Assembly (NCBI GenBank): GCA_013289175.1
Contig: JABDAN010000005.1
Coordinates: 23,016 to 87,015, forward strand
Direction of reading: 5' to 3'
Length of the DNA stretch: 64,000 nucleotides
From: Bacteroidota bacterium
GTDB lineage: Bacteria > Bacteroidota > Bacteroidia > Chitinophagales > Chitinophagaceae
Positions within the stretch are counted from its first letter, which is position 1. Each line of letters opens with the position of its first letter. Positions 16,506-27,159 of the stretch are shown here, piece by piece. Below the pieces are notes generated by a model, which was not told the DNA's origin, searched no databases, and saw nothing but the letters and a program-made list of their open reading frames with translations. Both the position numbers and the translations under genes were made by a program.

Positions 16506-19256
16506 ATGATAAAATACCCTTTGTTAGTCTTTTTTGCACTCGTTACAACCCGAAGTTTCTGCCAGATTTCTGAAATTAAAGGAAAAGTTGAAAGCCATCT
16601 CAAAAAGGAAAAACTGGTGGGTGCTTTTGTGCTGTGCACCGGGAATGGCCATACATTGAATACAATCACTGATCAGGATGGAGAGTTTAAATTCAGAAAT
16701 ATTCCAATGGGTTCCTATGATATCTCCATCGAATACGTTGGATTTGCTCCCTACCAAATTCATGTGGATCTGGCTGATAACAAAAAGGTTGAAATAAAAA
16801 TTCAGCTGGAGGAGAAAGGAAAGGATCTTGCGAAGGTTCAAGTGTATGGTAAACTAAATCAAGAAGATGAGACGGGAGCGATACAGAAGGAAAAACATGC
16901 TCCCAATATTGTCAATATCATTTCAGCGGAAGCCATCGAAAAATCACCGGATATCAATGCAGCCAATGTACTGAAGCGCATGAGCGGTCTGACCATTCAG
17001 ACAAATGGCGGTGCCGATGAAGCCTACCCGATCATCCGGGGACTGGATCCACGCTATAACAATACGCTGATCAACGGCATTAAGATCACCAGCCCAGACG
17101 ATAAGACCCGATATGTACCACTCAATATTGTTCCCTCCGATCTGCTGGGCAGCATCGAAGTGAGTAAGACCCTGACGCCGGAAATGGAAGGCGATGCCAT
17201 CGGGGGTACCGTAAATATGGTGATGAAAGATGCTCCGAGCCAGGAAACGTTTAAGGTGCTCGGGTCGTTGGGTTATAGTGCTATTTTTTTCCAGCGCAAG
17301 TTTATGACATTTTCTAAAAGCGATATTCAGCAACAAAGCCTCACCGAAAGATATGGGAGTAACTATGTCGCTCAGCCGGATGATTTCAGCCGCAGCAATC
17401 TGGACTTTAAGCAGGTACAGCCTGGTCCGAATTCGGTGGCGACCATTGCCTACGGAAACCGGTATTTCAAACAAAAACTCGGTTTCATGGTGGCTGAAAG
17501 TTTCCAGAATCAGTTTTACGGAAGCAACTCCATCTTTAACCAGGCGGCTCCCGATATCCATGCCAACGGTGCTCCCACTATTTCAGACTATGCCAACCGG
17601 CAGTTTTCCACTCAACAACTCAATAACGGGATAACGGTTCACCTGGACTATGCCTTCAACGACCGGAACAAAATCTCGCTCACCAATATCTTATTGTATA
17701 CCGGTATTGCCCAAGCCCGCCTGATTATTGATACCTCTATTTTGGGAGGAAACGGCGGTCGCACGGTTCCCGGAACCGGTCCGGTATCTACCGACTATAC
17801 CTCTGTCACCAGCAAACAGCTCCTGGAAAACGTGAAACTGGATGGTAAACACATTGTGTCCAACCATTTTATGTTCGACTGGATAGGGGTCTATTCCTAT
17901 GCTGCCAAAAGGGTTCCGGACTATGCCGACCTCTCGCTCAATAAAAAAATTGACACCGTGCATACCAACGGGGATATTCACGGGCCCTATACATTTATTA
18001 CCACTCCCAATTACTTCGATGACATTACCCGGATCTGGCAGCATAACCAGGATGTCGACGTGAGCGGAATGGCCAATTTCAGTTACCGGACCGCACTGGG
18101 AGGGCGCAAATCCATGGAACTGAAAGTCGGAGGACTTTATCGGCACAAAGACCGATATAACCTTCAGGACCAGTACGATTTAAAACCAACAACCGACGCC
18201 TCCGGCATCAAACAACAGTTCACCGATATTTATTCTTCCCAGTGGATTGTATACAATACCGGTGGTACCGAGGCATACGATATCAATAACTATCATGCCT
18301 ATGAAGATATTGCGGCGGGATATGGAGAAGCTAAATTCTCCTCTACCATCCTGGATGCCGTCGGTGGTGTGCGGGTCGAAAACACCGACCAGGGTTTTAA
18401 GCTGAATAATTTTAATGCAACCGGCATCAACGGGATCGACAAAAAGTATACGGATGTATTACCCAGTGTCGACCTGAAATTTAAACTCAATGCGATCACC
18501 AATCTACGGGCAACCTATTATGCCGCCATCGCCCGGCCAAATTACTATGACCTGGTGCCGGCGACCAGTCTGAGTGCGACGAGCGCTACGATTACGCAAG
18601 GCAATCCTTACCTGTTGCATACCACATCCAACAACTACGATATCCGGTACGAACTCTATCCACGCACAGACGAACAACTTTTTGCCGGTGTTTTTTACAA
18701 GAAACTCCACAACCCAATTGAATTTGCTTATATATCAGGCACGACCTATATGCCTGTCAATACACCGGAAGCCACCGATTACGGTATTGAACTGGCCTTT
18801 ACACGGTACTTCGGAAAATATTTTGGAATAACCGGAAACTACACCTACCTGAACTCCAACACGACTTCCATCAAGTCTTATTATAATCTCGCTGCCAACT
18901 ATGTCAATACAGACACATTGGAAAAAAGGCCTTTGCAGGGACAAACCGACCATACCCTCAATGTGTCCTTTTTATACAGGAATGCCAGGAAGCATCTATT
19001 TGCGGAACTGGCTTTTCAATACATCGGTCGTTCCATCGGACTGGTATATCCGATTTATGGATATGATTACTACCAGCAACCTCAGGCCAATCTGGCATTT
19101 TCCGCTGAAAAAGGACTCAATAACCGGCACTGGACTGTTTTTACCAAATGGAACAACCTGCTGAACACGTCCAACAAAAACGAGATTAACAATATCCTGG
19201 TCTCCAGCGAAGTGACTGGACTCAATTTCAGCTTTGGCATCCGATACGAGAATTAA
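16506..19256 (+). CDS. TonB-dependent receptor with N-terminal carboxypeptidase-like domain
   Basis: KGKVESHLKKEKLVGAFVLCTGNG; plug NVLKRMSGLTIQTNGGADEAYPIIRGLDPRYNNTLINGIKI; C-terminal SFGIRYEN. Confidence 0.95.
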   Translation: MIKYPLLVFFALVTTRSFCQISEIKGKVESHLKKEKLVGAFVLCTGNGHTLNTITDQDGEFKFRNIPMGSYDISIEYVGFAPYQIHVDLADNKKVEIKIQLEEKGKDLAKVQVYGKLNQEDETGAIQKEKHAPNIVNIISAEAIEKSPDINAANVLKRMSGLTIQTNGGADEAYPIIRGLDPRYNNTLINGIKITSPDDKTRYVPLNIVPSDLLGSIEVSKTLTPEMEGDAIGGTVNMVMKDAPSQETFKVLGSLGYSAIFFQRKFMTFSKSDIQQQSLTERYGSNYVAQPDDFSRSNLDFKQVQPGPNSVATIAYGNRYFKQKLGFMVAESFQNQFYGSNSIFNQAAPDIHANGAPTISDYANRQFSTQQLNNGITVHLDYAFNDRNKISLTNILLYTGIAQARLIIDTSILGGNGGRTVPGTGPVSTDYTSVTSKQLLENVKLDGKHIVSNHFMFDWIGVYSYAAKRVPDYADLSLNKKIDTVHTNGDIHGPYTFITTPNYFDDITRIWQHNQDVDVSGMANFSYRTALGGRKSMELKVGGLYRHKDRYNLQDQYDLKPTTDASGIKQQFTDIYSSQWIVYNTGGTEAYDINNYHAYEDIAAGYGEAKFSSTILDAVGGVRVENTDQGFKLNNFNATGINGIDKKYTDVLPSVDLKFKLNAITNLRATYYAAIARPNYYDLVPATSLSATSATITQGNPYLLHTTSNNYDIRYELYPRTDEQLFAGVFYKKLHNPIEFAYISGTTYMPVNTPEATDYGIELAFTRYFGKYFGITGNYTYLNSNTTSIKSYYNLAANYVNTDTLEKRPLQGQTDHTLNVSFLYRNARKHLFAELAFQYIGRSIGLVYPIYGYDYYQQPQANLAFSAEKGLNNRHWTVFTKWNNLLNTSNKNEINNILVSSEVTGLNFSFGIRYEN

Positions 19257-19276
19257 AAAAACAAAATAAAACAAAA

Positions 19277-20488
19277 ATGAAAACAAGAAAGCTTTACACC
19301 ATCATCGCATTCATGGCTACCGTGATTGCCTCGTGTACGAAAAGCGGCAATGAAACCACCAATGTGGTTACACCCACGGTTCCGGCTTCTAATCCCATCA
19401 CTCCGGGAAATATTTCCGGTTTTGTGAAAGGGACGCTAACAACGGGAAGTACCTATACCATCACGGGTGACCTGACTGTTAAAAAAGGCGATACCCTCGC
19501 TTCCCAGCAGGGTGTAACCGTAGTAGTTACAGGAGATGCCCAGATCAACATTCAGGGCGTGCTGTTGCTGGTGGGGACTTCTGCATCACCTATTTCCTTT
19601 AACTCCGACAGCAAACAACCCGGAAGCTGGGGCGGTTTTCAGTGCGACAGTGCACAAGCTGTAACCATTAAATGGGCCCATATCGACAATACTGGGGGTC
19701 CCGATCCCACCGGCAGTCCCCGTAAAACCGTTTATGTCAATGCTCCTATCTCCGTGGACATCGAAGATTCCTGGTTCACCAACGGTCAGGACGATCTGAT
19801 CCGTTTGAGTAACGGTGCTAAAATTAGCGTCCTGCGCAATACAATCCTCTGCTCCGGTTCCACCGACGGAGAAGCCATCAACCTGAAGACCGGTGTCACC
19901 GGCGATGTCGCCTACAACGTCATCTACAGTCAGGCCGGTACCGGAGTGAAACTGGAAACCAATGATCTAGTCCCGATCCCCCAGACAAATGTGAACGTAT
20001 ACAACAACGATATGGTCAGCTGCGGTTGGAGAAGAGGTCAGGCAGAACCAGGACGGGGTGTTTCCCTTGGTGTCAATGCCAGAGGAAACATTTACAATAA
20101 TATCATGGTAAACGACTATGAAGGACTGGAAGTTTTTGTGGATGCCGATACCGCCAATACAAAATATGGCAACAACTTATTTTATGCCTCTCAGGATACT
20201 TATCAGGATACGACGGGCGGCGGGAACCTGACCATTTCCATCCGCGGAAATTTCTATCCATCAGACGGCGTAGGTAAACCACAGCTCACCGATTTAATTT
20301 CTACGGCTGTTGGAAACATGGATCCAATGTTTAAAAGCTTTGACGGCAAAGTTGCCACACCAAATGGTGCTTCTACTAGTAACGACTATCATTTACTAAC
20401 TGGTTCTCCCGCAATAGGAAAAGGCAATGCCAACTATAACGCGGATATCGGAGCATATACATCGGATGGCAAAGGCAACCAACATTAA
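19277..20488 (+). CDS. Right-handed parallel beta-helix lipoprotein
   Basis: ATVIASCTKSG lipobox; Asn/Gly-rich beta-helix-like repeats. Confidence 0.75.
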   Translation: MKTRKLYTIIAFMATVIASCTKSGNETTNVVTPTVPASNPITPGNISGFVKGTLTTGSTYTITGDLTVKKGDTLASQQGVTVVVTGDAQINIQGVLLLVGTSASPISFNSDSKQPGSWGGFQCDSAQAVTIKWAHIDNTGGPDPTGSPRKTVYVNAPISVDIEDSWFTNGQDDLIRLSNGAKISVLRNTILCSGSTDGEAINLKTGVTGDVAYNVIYSQAGTGVKLETNDLVPIPQTNVNVYNNDMVSCGWRRGQAEPGRGVSLGVNARGNIYNNIMVNDYEGLEVFVDADTANTKYGNNLFYASQDTYQDTTGGGNLTISIRGNFYPSDGVGKPQLTDLISTAVGNMDPMFKSFDGKVATPNGASTSNDYHLLTGSPAIGKGNANYNADIGAYTSDGKGNQH

Positions 20489-20518
20489 GGATTTTTTTAT
20501 TTAAATAAATTTCATGAG

Positions 20519-21529
20519 ATGAGGTATCTGATATTCATTTTGCTGACTAGTTGTTTGAGTGGTTTTGTTTCCAAGACGGACGCGCAGGACGGTGGGAAAT
20601 TCGAACTCTATAAAAAGATTTCAGTTCCCGGAAATGGGGGTTATGATTATATGACGATAGATACCTCAAGCAACCGCCTGTATGTTTCCCATGGCACAAA
20701 CGTTACGGTTATCGATTTGAAGTCCGAATCAATTATTGGCACCATAGATCATCTAACTGGTATACACGGCATAGCGATCGCGTCTGAATTTCAAAAAGGA
20801 TTTATCAGCGACGGCAAGGCAAATGCCGTCGCTGTTTTTGATCTTCAGACCCTTAAAGTGATAAAAACGATTGCCATCTCTGGAAAAGATCCGGATGCAA
20901 TTTTATACGATTCCTATTCCAAACAGGTTTTTACATTTAATGGGGACAGCCAGGATGCCAGTGTTATCGATGCATCGACATTAAATCAGACGAAAACAAT
21001 TCCACTGGGAGGAACCCCGGAGTTTGCGGTTTGCGATGGGGAAGGGAAAATTTATAATAATCTCGAGGACAAGAATCGTCTCAATGTGATGGACTCAAAA
21101 ACTGGGGTCATTCTAAGCAGTTTTCCGCTAGATCCCTGCGGCGGACCCACCGGTCTTGCAATTGAGCCCCGGCATCAGCGGCTTTATACCGTTTGCAGGA
21201 AAAACAAAGGAATGACGGTTCTTGAATTGCCGACAGGTAAAGTGATCGCTACGGTTCCGATAGGCTCTGGTGTGGATGCGGTTTCTTACGACGCTGGTAC
21301 CGGTCTGATCATTTGTTCTAACGGAGATGGGACGGCAACCATCATTCACCAGGATGGTCCCAGTCAATATGTGGTCGTACAAACACTTACTACACAATGG
21401 AAAGCAAAAACGCATGCTTTCGATCCGCTGACAAAAATGCTCTATTTCGCCGCATTCGACATGCAAGCTGATAACAAGACGCGCATTCCAGATAGTTTTA
21501 AAGTGCTTGTCTATAAAATGAAGTCATGA
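20519..21529 (+). CDS. YncE/YVTN-like beta-propeller protein
   Basis: NRLYVSHGTNVTVIDLKSESIIGTI and AVFDLQTLKVIKTIAISGKDPDAILYDS repeats. Confidence 0.85.
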   Translation: MRYLIFILLTSCLSGFVSKTDAQDGGKFELYKKISVPGNGGYDYMTIDTSSNRLYVSHGTNVTVIDLKSESIIGTIDHLTGIHGIAIASEFQKGFISDGKANAVAVFDLQTLKVIKTIAISGKDPDAILYDSYSKQVFTFNGDSQDASVIDASTLNQTKTIPLGGTPEFAVCDGEGKIYNNLEDKNRLNVMDSKTGVILSSFPLDPCGGPTGLAIEPRHQRLYTVCRKNKGMTVLELPTGKVIATVPIGSGVDAVSYDAGTGLIICSNGDGTATIIHQDGPSQYVVVQTLTTQWKAKTHAFDPLTKMLYFAAFDMQADNKTRIPDSFKVLVYKMKS

Positions 21530-22932
21530 AATTCTTTTGGGTCTTCCTCTTTTTACCTTTTTGTTTCCTGACAAATAGGGTCAATGCACAAAAACAAGAA
21601 AATGAAATTATAGGAAAGGAGGCAAAAGATAAAGATGATCCGGCTATTGTATTGCCTGTACTCATCCGAGGTCCTTATTTGCAAAGGGCAACATCCACCA
21701 GCATGCTCGTGCGGTGGCGCACCGATGCGCTCAGCAGAAGCAGGGTGCGTTATGGCAAAAGTCCTTCTGATTTGGACAAAGAAATAACCGACTCTGCCCT
21801 CTTGACTGAACACAAGGTCTTGCTTACTTCCTTACAGCCGATGACGAAATACTACTATTCGATCGGAGATGTAAAAACTAAACTGCAAGGGGATTCGGGC
21901 AATTACTTTTATACGTTACCACCTGCAGGAGAAGCCGGCATTTACAGAATCGCAGCATTCGGAGATTGTGGGAACAATTCCATCAACCAGCGCAATGTCC
22001 GTGATCAGTTATTGAATTTTATTGGATCAAATTATTTAAATGCCTGGATACTATTAGGAGACAATACCTATCCGGATGGGACGGATGCTGAGTTTCAGGC
22101 AAACTTTTTCAATATATATAAAGACAATCTGCTCAAACGATTTCCGCTTTTCCCTTCTCCCGGCAATCATGATTATCATGATGTCGAATTTTCTGCAGCT
22201 GTAGCCCAGCAAACCCATGAAATCGCTTACTATCAGAATTTCAGCGTGCCAGAATCAGGCGAAGCCGGTGGTGTGCCTTCCTTGACTGCTGAATATTACT
22301 CATTTGATATCGGGAATATTCATTTTCTTGCACTCGACTCCTATGGAAAGGCAGACAATAAAAGACTTTCAGATACCACAGGTCCTCAAGTTGAATGGAT
22401 CAAAAAAGATTTGGAAAAAGCTGCACGGGCCGAATGGATAATTGCCTATTGGCATCATCCACCTTATTCCATGGGCTCACATAATTCTGATACCGAAAAA
22501 GAACTCGTTGATATTCGGGAAAAATTAATTCCGGTCTTGGAACGTTATGGTGTGGACATTGTTATCGGAGGCCACAGCCATGATTATGAACGTTCTAGGC
22601 TCATGTACGGATATTATGGCAAGGACAGTGCTTTTGATGGCAAAATCTACGATGTTAGTACCCTCTCGGGCAAAGAAGACAGCCTAACCCATACAGGTGC
22701 CTATGTGAAAAAGCAGTGGAGGGGCAAAGGTACTGTCTACGTTGTCAGTGGTTCCGCTGGTAAACTAGGCGGTATACAGAAGACTTTCCCCCACAAGGCG
22801 ATGTTTTATTCGGATGCAACCCACGGGGGTGTATCCTATATTGAGGTAAATGGACAGAAACTCTCTTTTAAATGGATTTGTGCCGATGGGATAATTCGTG
22901 ACCAGTTTACGATGATCAAAAGTCCGTTGTGA
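21526..22932 (+). CDS. Purple-acid-phosphatase-like metallophosphoesterase
   Basis: N-terminal Fn3-like domain RGPYLQRATSTSMLVRWRTD; AFGDCGNN, LLGDNTYPDG, PSPGNHDYHD, GGHSHDYER motifs; ATGA overlap with upstream gene. Confidence 0.92.
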   Translation: MKFFWVFLFLPFCFLTNRVNAQKQENEIIGKEAKDKDDPAIVLPVLIRGPYLQRATSTSMLVRWRTDALSRSRVRYGKSPSDLDKEITDSALLTEHKVLLTSLQPMTKYYYSIGDVKTKLQGDSGNYFYTLPPAGEAGIYRIAAFGDCGNNSINQRNVRDQLLNFIGSNYLNAWILLGDNTYPDGTDAEFQANFFNIYKDNLLKRFPLFPSPGNHDYHDVEFSAAVAQQTHEIAYYQNFSVPESGEAGGVPSLTAEYYSFDIGNIHFLALDSYGKADNKRLSDTTGPQVEWIKKDLEKAARAEWIIAYWHHPPYSMGSHNSDTEKELVDIREKLIPVLERYGVDIVIGGHSHDYERSRLMYGYYGKDSAFDGKIYDVSTLSGKEDSLTHTGAYVKKQWRGKGTVYVVSGSAGKLGGIQKTFPHKAMFYSDATHGGVSYIEVNGQKLSFKWICADGIIRDQFTMIKSPL

Positions 22933-22951
22933 AGAATTTAATAAAAGTCAG

Positions 22952-24790
22952 TTGCGTTACCTGAAATTCACGATAGTCATTTTCGCAATTGCCGTCAGTG
23001 CAGCGGCAATCGGACCTTCACCAGGTCCCAACGCGGTAGTCGGATTTATTGACTATATCAAAAGCCAGACCGACACTTTCGCATTAACCGTTCAAGTGTT
23101 GAGTCAGAACATTTCGGAAATAAATAGCTCCAATCCCCACACAGTTCAGTCAGTTATAAGCGCGCTCAAAACCTGCCGACTACAATATAAAAGGATCTCT
23201 TTTTTTCTGGATTACTTTTACCCCCAGCAGGGTAGACTCTTCAATTCGCCGGCAAAAAAGGAAGTAGAAGAACCATTCATGGAATATGAGGAACCGCAAA
23301 GTTTACAGCAAATAGAAGCTATATTGTTTGGATCGAATCCGGAAGGGAAAAAGACTGAATTAGGGGACTTGGTCTTGGTACTCAATGAATCCGCCAATGG
23401 ATTGAAATCCCTTTACTATGACTTTGATGGAAGTGATCCACAGATTTTCGAAAGCATCCACTTGGAATTGATTCGTGTGATGGCACTTTATATTGCAGGC
23501 TATGATGCACCTTATGTGAAAACGGGAATTTTGGAATCCCACAACGCATTGCTATCGATGTGCCATGTGATAGATATGTTTCTGCCACAAAATAATATAG
23601 AAACCCTCGTACTGGATTCTCTTTTTTATGAAGCTGTACGTTATACCCGCAGTGCTGACTTTGATCATTTTAATCGACTTTTTTTTCTGACTCGGTGTGC
23701 TTTACCCCTGGAAGAACAACTTGGACATTGCATAAAAATACATGGATGGCAGATCTCGACCGTCCCGGCATTGAACTATAATGCCAAGAATTTATTTCAA
23801 GGTGAGCTGACTGTAATGAGTTCAAAACCAGAAGAAAAATGGGTCCGACTTGGACACAAATTATTTTTTGAGACGGCATTGTCTGGTAACTTTTCTAGAT
23901 CCTGTGCATCCTGCCACCAGCCAGACAAATATTTTACCGATCAACTCACATCCAATCGGAAATTTAACAGCCAAACGCTGCTGAGAAGAAATACACCAAC
24001 TTTATTGTACTCCGCTTGTCAGTCTGCACAATTTTGGGATGGGCGCGCCCCTACACTAGGAGAACAAATTGGAGCGGTACTAACCAGCCCTGACGAGATG
24101 AACGGATCAATTCCTGAAATAGAACAAAGACTCAACCGTATGCCAGGCTACCGGGCTTTTTTTCATGATTCCATAACGTTGACACAAATAGAAGATGCTC
24201 TAAAGGCCTACCTGGAAACCCTTCAACCCCAGAATTCAGCATTTGACCGTTTTATATCAGGGGATAAGCAGGCTTTATCTTTTAAAGAACAAAACGGCTT
24301 TAATTTATTCATGGGGAAAGCCCAATGCGGCACCTGTCATTTTGTTCCGGTTTTCAATGGTTCTACGCCGCCTTTATTCAATCGGATTGAATATGAAGTG
24401 CTGGGTGTCCCCGCAACCAATACCAGGCAGACAAAAACAATGGATGAGGATTTGGGAAGATATGAGCTATATCCCGCCCAGCTTTACAAACGCGCTTTTA
24501 AAACGCCTACTATCCGCAACGTTGCCTTTACGAACCCTTATATGCACAATGGTTATTTCCCAACGCTTCGGTCGGTAATCGATTTTTATAACAAGGGCGG
24601 TGGCGTTGGAATGGGCTTGGGGAATGCCGGTCAGACCCTTTCGGAAAAACCGCTACACCTGTCTCAGCAGGAAATAGCCGACCTCGTTGCGTTTCTATAT
24701 GCGCTTTCTGATAACCTGGAGCCCCTGCATACTGGTCGCCCAAGATCCGGTGGGGATTATGGACAGGTAGGCAAAACGGCAGTAAATTAG
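22952..24790 (+). CDS. Di-heme cytochrome c peroxidase with N-terminal imelysin-like helical domain
   Basis: CASCHQ and CGTCHF haem sites; KTPTIRNVAFTNPYMHNGYFPTL; about 270-aa N-terminal helical extension; apparent TTG start. Confidence 0.85.
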   Translation: MRYLKFTIVIFAIAVSAAAIGPSPGPNAVVGFIDYIKSQTDTFALTVQVLSQNISEINSSNPHTVQSVISALKTCRLQYKRISFFLDYFYPQQGRLFNSPAKKEVEEPFMEYEEPQSLQQIEAILFGSNPEGKKTELGDLVLVLNESANGLKSLYYDFDGSDPQIFESIHLELIRVMALYIAGYDAPYVKTGILESHNALLSMCHVIDMFLPQNNIETLVLDSLFYEAVRYTRSADFDHFNRLFFLTRCALPLEEQLGHCIKIHGWQISTVPALNYNAKNLFQGELTVMSSKPEEKWVRLGHKLFFETALSGNFSRSCASCHQPDKYFTDQLTSNRKFNSQTLLRRNTPTLLYSACQSAQFWDGRAPTLGEQIGAVLTSPDEMNGSIPEIEQRLNRMPGYRAFFHDSITLTQIEDALKAYLETLQPQNSAFDRFISGDKQALSFKEQNGFNLFMGKAQCGTCHFVPVFNGSTPPLFNRIEYEVLGVPATNTRQTKTMDEDLGRYELYPAQLYKRAFKTPTIRNVAFTNPYMHNGYFPTLRSVIDFYNKGGGVGMGLGNAGQTLSEKPLHLSQQEIADLVAFLYALSDNLEPLHTGRPRSGGDYGQVGKTAVN

Positions 24791-24878
24791 TTTGCGTCCG
24801 TTCTTCGCCGGGAGGATGAAGTCGTTCCGCCGAGTTTTGAATGATCAGCAGTTCGGCTCAACACATCCGTTGAATCCT

Positions 24879-25394
24879 TCAATTGTCATGTTCTTTGGGA
24901 ACACCCGGAATTTTAAACAATTGGTTGTTGAAGGGCGGCGAACTGGGGATTTGAATCACATTAAATGCGTGTTTGGTAACCTCGTGACAATTGTTACAGG
25001 TGTTGGTCAAGAAAATAAAGCCTCGATTAAATTCTGAAATATTTTTATTTCTTACTGCCAAATCCACACTGTCCAGAGCGGGTTTGATCATTGGGATGGA
25101 TGCTACCTCTGGTCGGTCGGGGCAATATGAATGAATGTCATCGATTGTCTCCTGGATTTCTCCCAGTTCAAAATTTGATAAATTCCAGTTTTCGGCTTGT
25201 CCGGCAAACCACAGTTTTGCGTGATGGACCTGGATGTCCAACATGAATTCGCCTAGCCCAGGTTTGTAAACCTTACTCAATTTCAGCTGCAGACTGTCGA
25301 TTTGCGTTTGCAAGGATATATTATCTGGCTTTGATGGATGACAGGCTGCCAACCAACACAAGCAAAAAAGCAGGCCAGGTGCTTTCATATTCAT
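24879..25394 (-). CDS. Lipoprotein with single CxxCH haem motif
   Basis: LAACHPSKP lipobox; TNTCNNCHEVTKHAF. Confidence 0.75.
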   Translation of the reverse strand: MNMKAPGLLFCLCWLAACHPSKPDNISLQTQIDSLQLKLSKVYKPGLGEFMLDIQVHHAKLWFAGQAENWNLSNFELGEIQETIDDIHSYCPDRPEVASIPMIKPALDSVDLAVRNKNISEFNRGFIFLTNTCNNCHEVTKHAFNVIQIPSSPPFNNQLFKIPGVPKEHDN

Positions 25395-26051
25395 TGAATG
25401 GTGTATTAAAGTTGGTAAAAAACCACGAGAATACTCAAGGATAAATGAACGGCGAACGGGTATCTATCAGATCACCTGCCATAGCAACGAATGGATGGTT
25501 CGGTTGTTTAAATATAGGTTAGACTCCAAAGTTGACAGATAACCAAACAGTCCTGATTGTATTCAAAGCCTTCACTTTTCTGGCCCTTTCAACCTCATCA
25601 GGGCATTATCGATGTATGTGGTGTCTGAAACCGGGGACAATTTTGATTATTCGGATAAACCAGGGCAGAATTCGTAAAAACACGATCTTATTTCTGTGTT
25701 TCCCGGAAAATCGGAAGAAAAAGAGCCGTCTTTTTTGATGCATATTCTTCCATTTTAGCATGACTTCGATTTAAAAATAGCAGACAAAACAACGTGGATG
25801 AACGTTTCCCTGTTTAGATTCCCAAATTGGGACACATTGAAAATTAAATTCTATCGTGCTTGCATTTTTGAAAATCGTTTTACATCTTTGTATCAGCAAT
25901 GAGGTTTTTACGGTCACGAACCGAAAAACACGAGAGAACACCCGGTGTTCATTTCTTACAAGATCCTCCCATCCTCCTGAATTTCCCGTCCAATCCTGAA
26001 CAACCCCCTAGACGGTTTTTAATTCATCAATCATACCCTAAACTAGAATTT

Positions 26052-26252
26052 ATGAAAGCGATCTCTACCCTGGTGACTTTGTTTCTGATCATTACTACTT
26101 GTGCTACTTCAGCGATACTCTATCTAAACGAGAACTACGGTACTTCGGCAGCGTTGTGTATTGTCTGGATTATATCATTGACCGTCTGGATTGGTAAAAC
26201 AATCGGCCTGGTTGATTTGATAATGAATAAGAATTTCGCCAAAAATTTGTAG
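26052..26252 (+). CDS. Small two-TM membrane protein
   Basis: MKAISTLVTLFLIITTCATSAILYLNENYG...; start moved inside ORF 25899..26252. Confidence 0.5.
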   Translation: MKAISTLVTLFLIITTCATSAILYLNENYGTSAALCIVWIISLTVWIGKTIGLVDLIMNKNFAKNL

Positions 26253-26278
26253 TAGCATCGCTGATAGATAAATTAGGA

Positions 26279-26303
26279 AAAGCCCGTTCTCGGGCTTTTT
26301 TTT
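26279..26303 (+). terminator. Rho-independent terminator
   Basis: aagcccg-ttct-cgggctttttttt. Confidence 0.85.
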
Positions 26304-26398
26304 GTGGCAATAGCGTAACAGGATCTCAAAAAATATAAGCGAATTGATCTATGCATCTGGCATAGGATGCAGGCATGGTGAAGGTTTTATTGACAAAA

Positions 26399-26421
26399 AG
26401 GCCAGCGAACAATGCTGGCCT
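26399..26421. repeat. Hairpin aggccagc...gctggcct
   Basis: 8-bp perfect arms; weak T-tract. Confidence 0.5.
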
Positions 26422-26678
26422 GAGGGGGATAAGTGTTTAAGGTTAATGTTGTATGCACATTTTTACGAATGTTCCGACTAAAACCAGCCGGTGTTCTTGG
26501 CTAGAAGTTGGTCAAAGGATTTGGTGTACTTAGAAGTTGAAAACAAATACAAGCCCACTACATAAATACCATCTCATATGGTATGGTTTTCACTAGAGAA
26601 TGAGTTGACGGGATTATTGGGCTTATAATAGAAAACCCGCACACCCGGTAGTCAAATATTTTTAGTAAGCCCCCCTGA

Positions 26679-26969
26679 TTAACTGATTTTTCCAACCTCC
26701 AAGGGCAAGCCAAATTTCTGTGCATCCATTTTCAGGCCTTCAATAAGAACGGTAGGGTTAAGGATAAGGTTGCTTGTCTGCCTTTTACGAAATCTTAAGA
26801 ACAGGTTATCAGTGGATTGACTCGGGAAAGAAGGCCTGGGCGGCTGGAAAAATGGGGTAACTCATCCAACTGGATCTAAAATCAGCGGATAGTGCCAACC
26901 GGGGTTTTGGATGATTGTAAATTCTTTGCCAGTGTAGTATCTGAAATCTTTGGAGTATGGCTGTTGCAT
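26679..26969 (-). pseudogene. Possible pseudogene: 97-codon frame with one internal TGA
   Basis: MQQPYSKDFRYYTGKEFTIIQNPGWHYPLILDPVG*VTPFFQPPRPSFPSQSTDNLFLRFRKRQTSNLILNPTVLIEGLKMDAQKFGLPLEVGKIS*, single frame; no family recognised. Confidence 0.35.
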
Positions 26970-27159
26970 CTTGATATAATATTGTAATCATTGTGTATTT
27001 CCTGGACATGGGATTCGAAAGCCCACAGACGAAGGATCCAGGATTTCTTCGACAATGCGAAGCATCGACCGTCGCGGATAAAATTTCATTTTTTTTCTAA
27101 AAATATTTAAATTGGATGGCTTGAGAATAATTTTTCCGATCGTTAATTAAAACCTTGTT

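Noticed and set aside
16944-17561. Long antisense ORF (205 aa) inside the TonB receptor, and other antisense ORFs in the track such as 17691..18146
   Set aside because: Sit opposite well-supported coding sequence; composition looks like reverse-frame translation.
26970-27090. Minus-strand ...GGGCTTTCGAATCCCATGTCC resembling a tRNA T-arm or the tail of GIY-YIG-type ORFs
   Set aside because: No complete tRNA fold and no GIY-YIG core motif nearby; too short to support.
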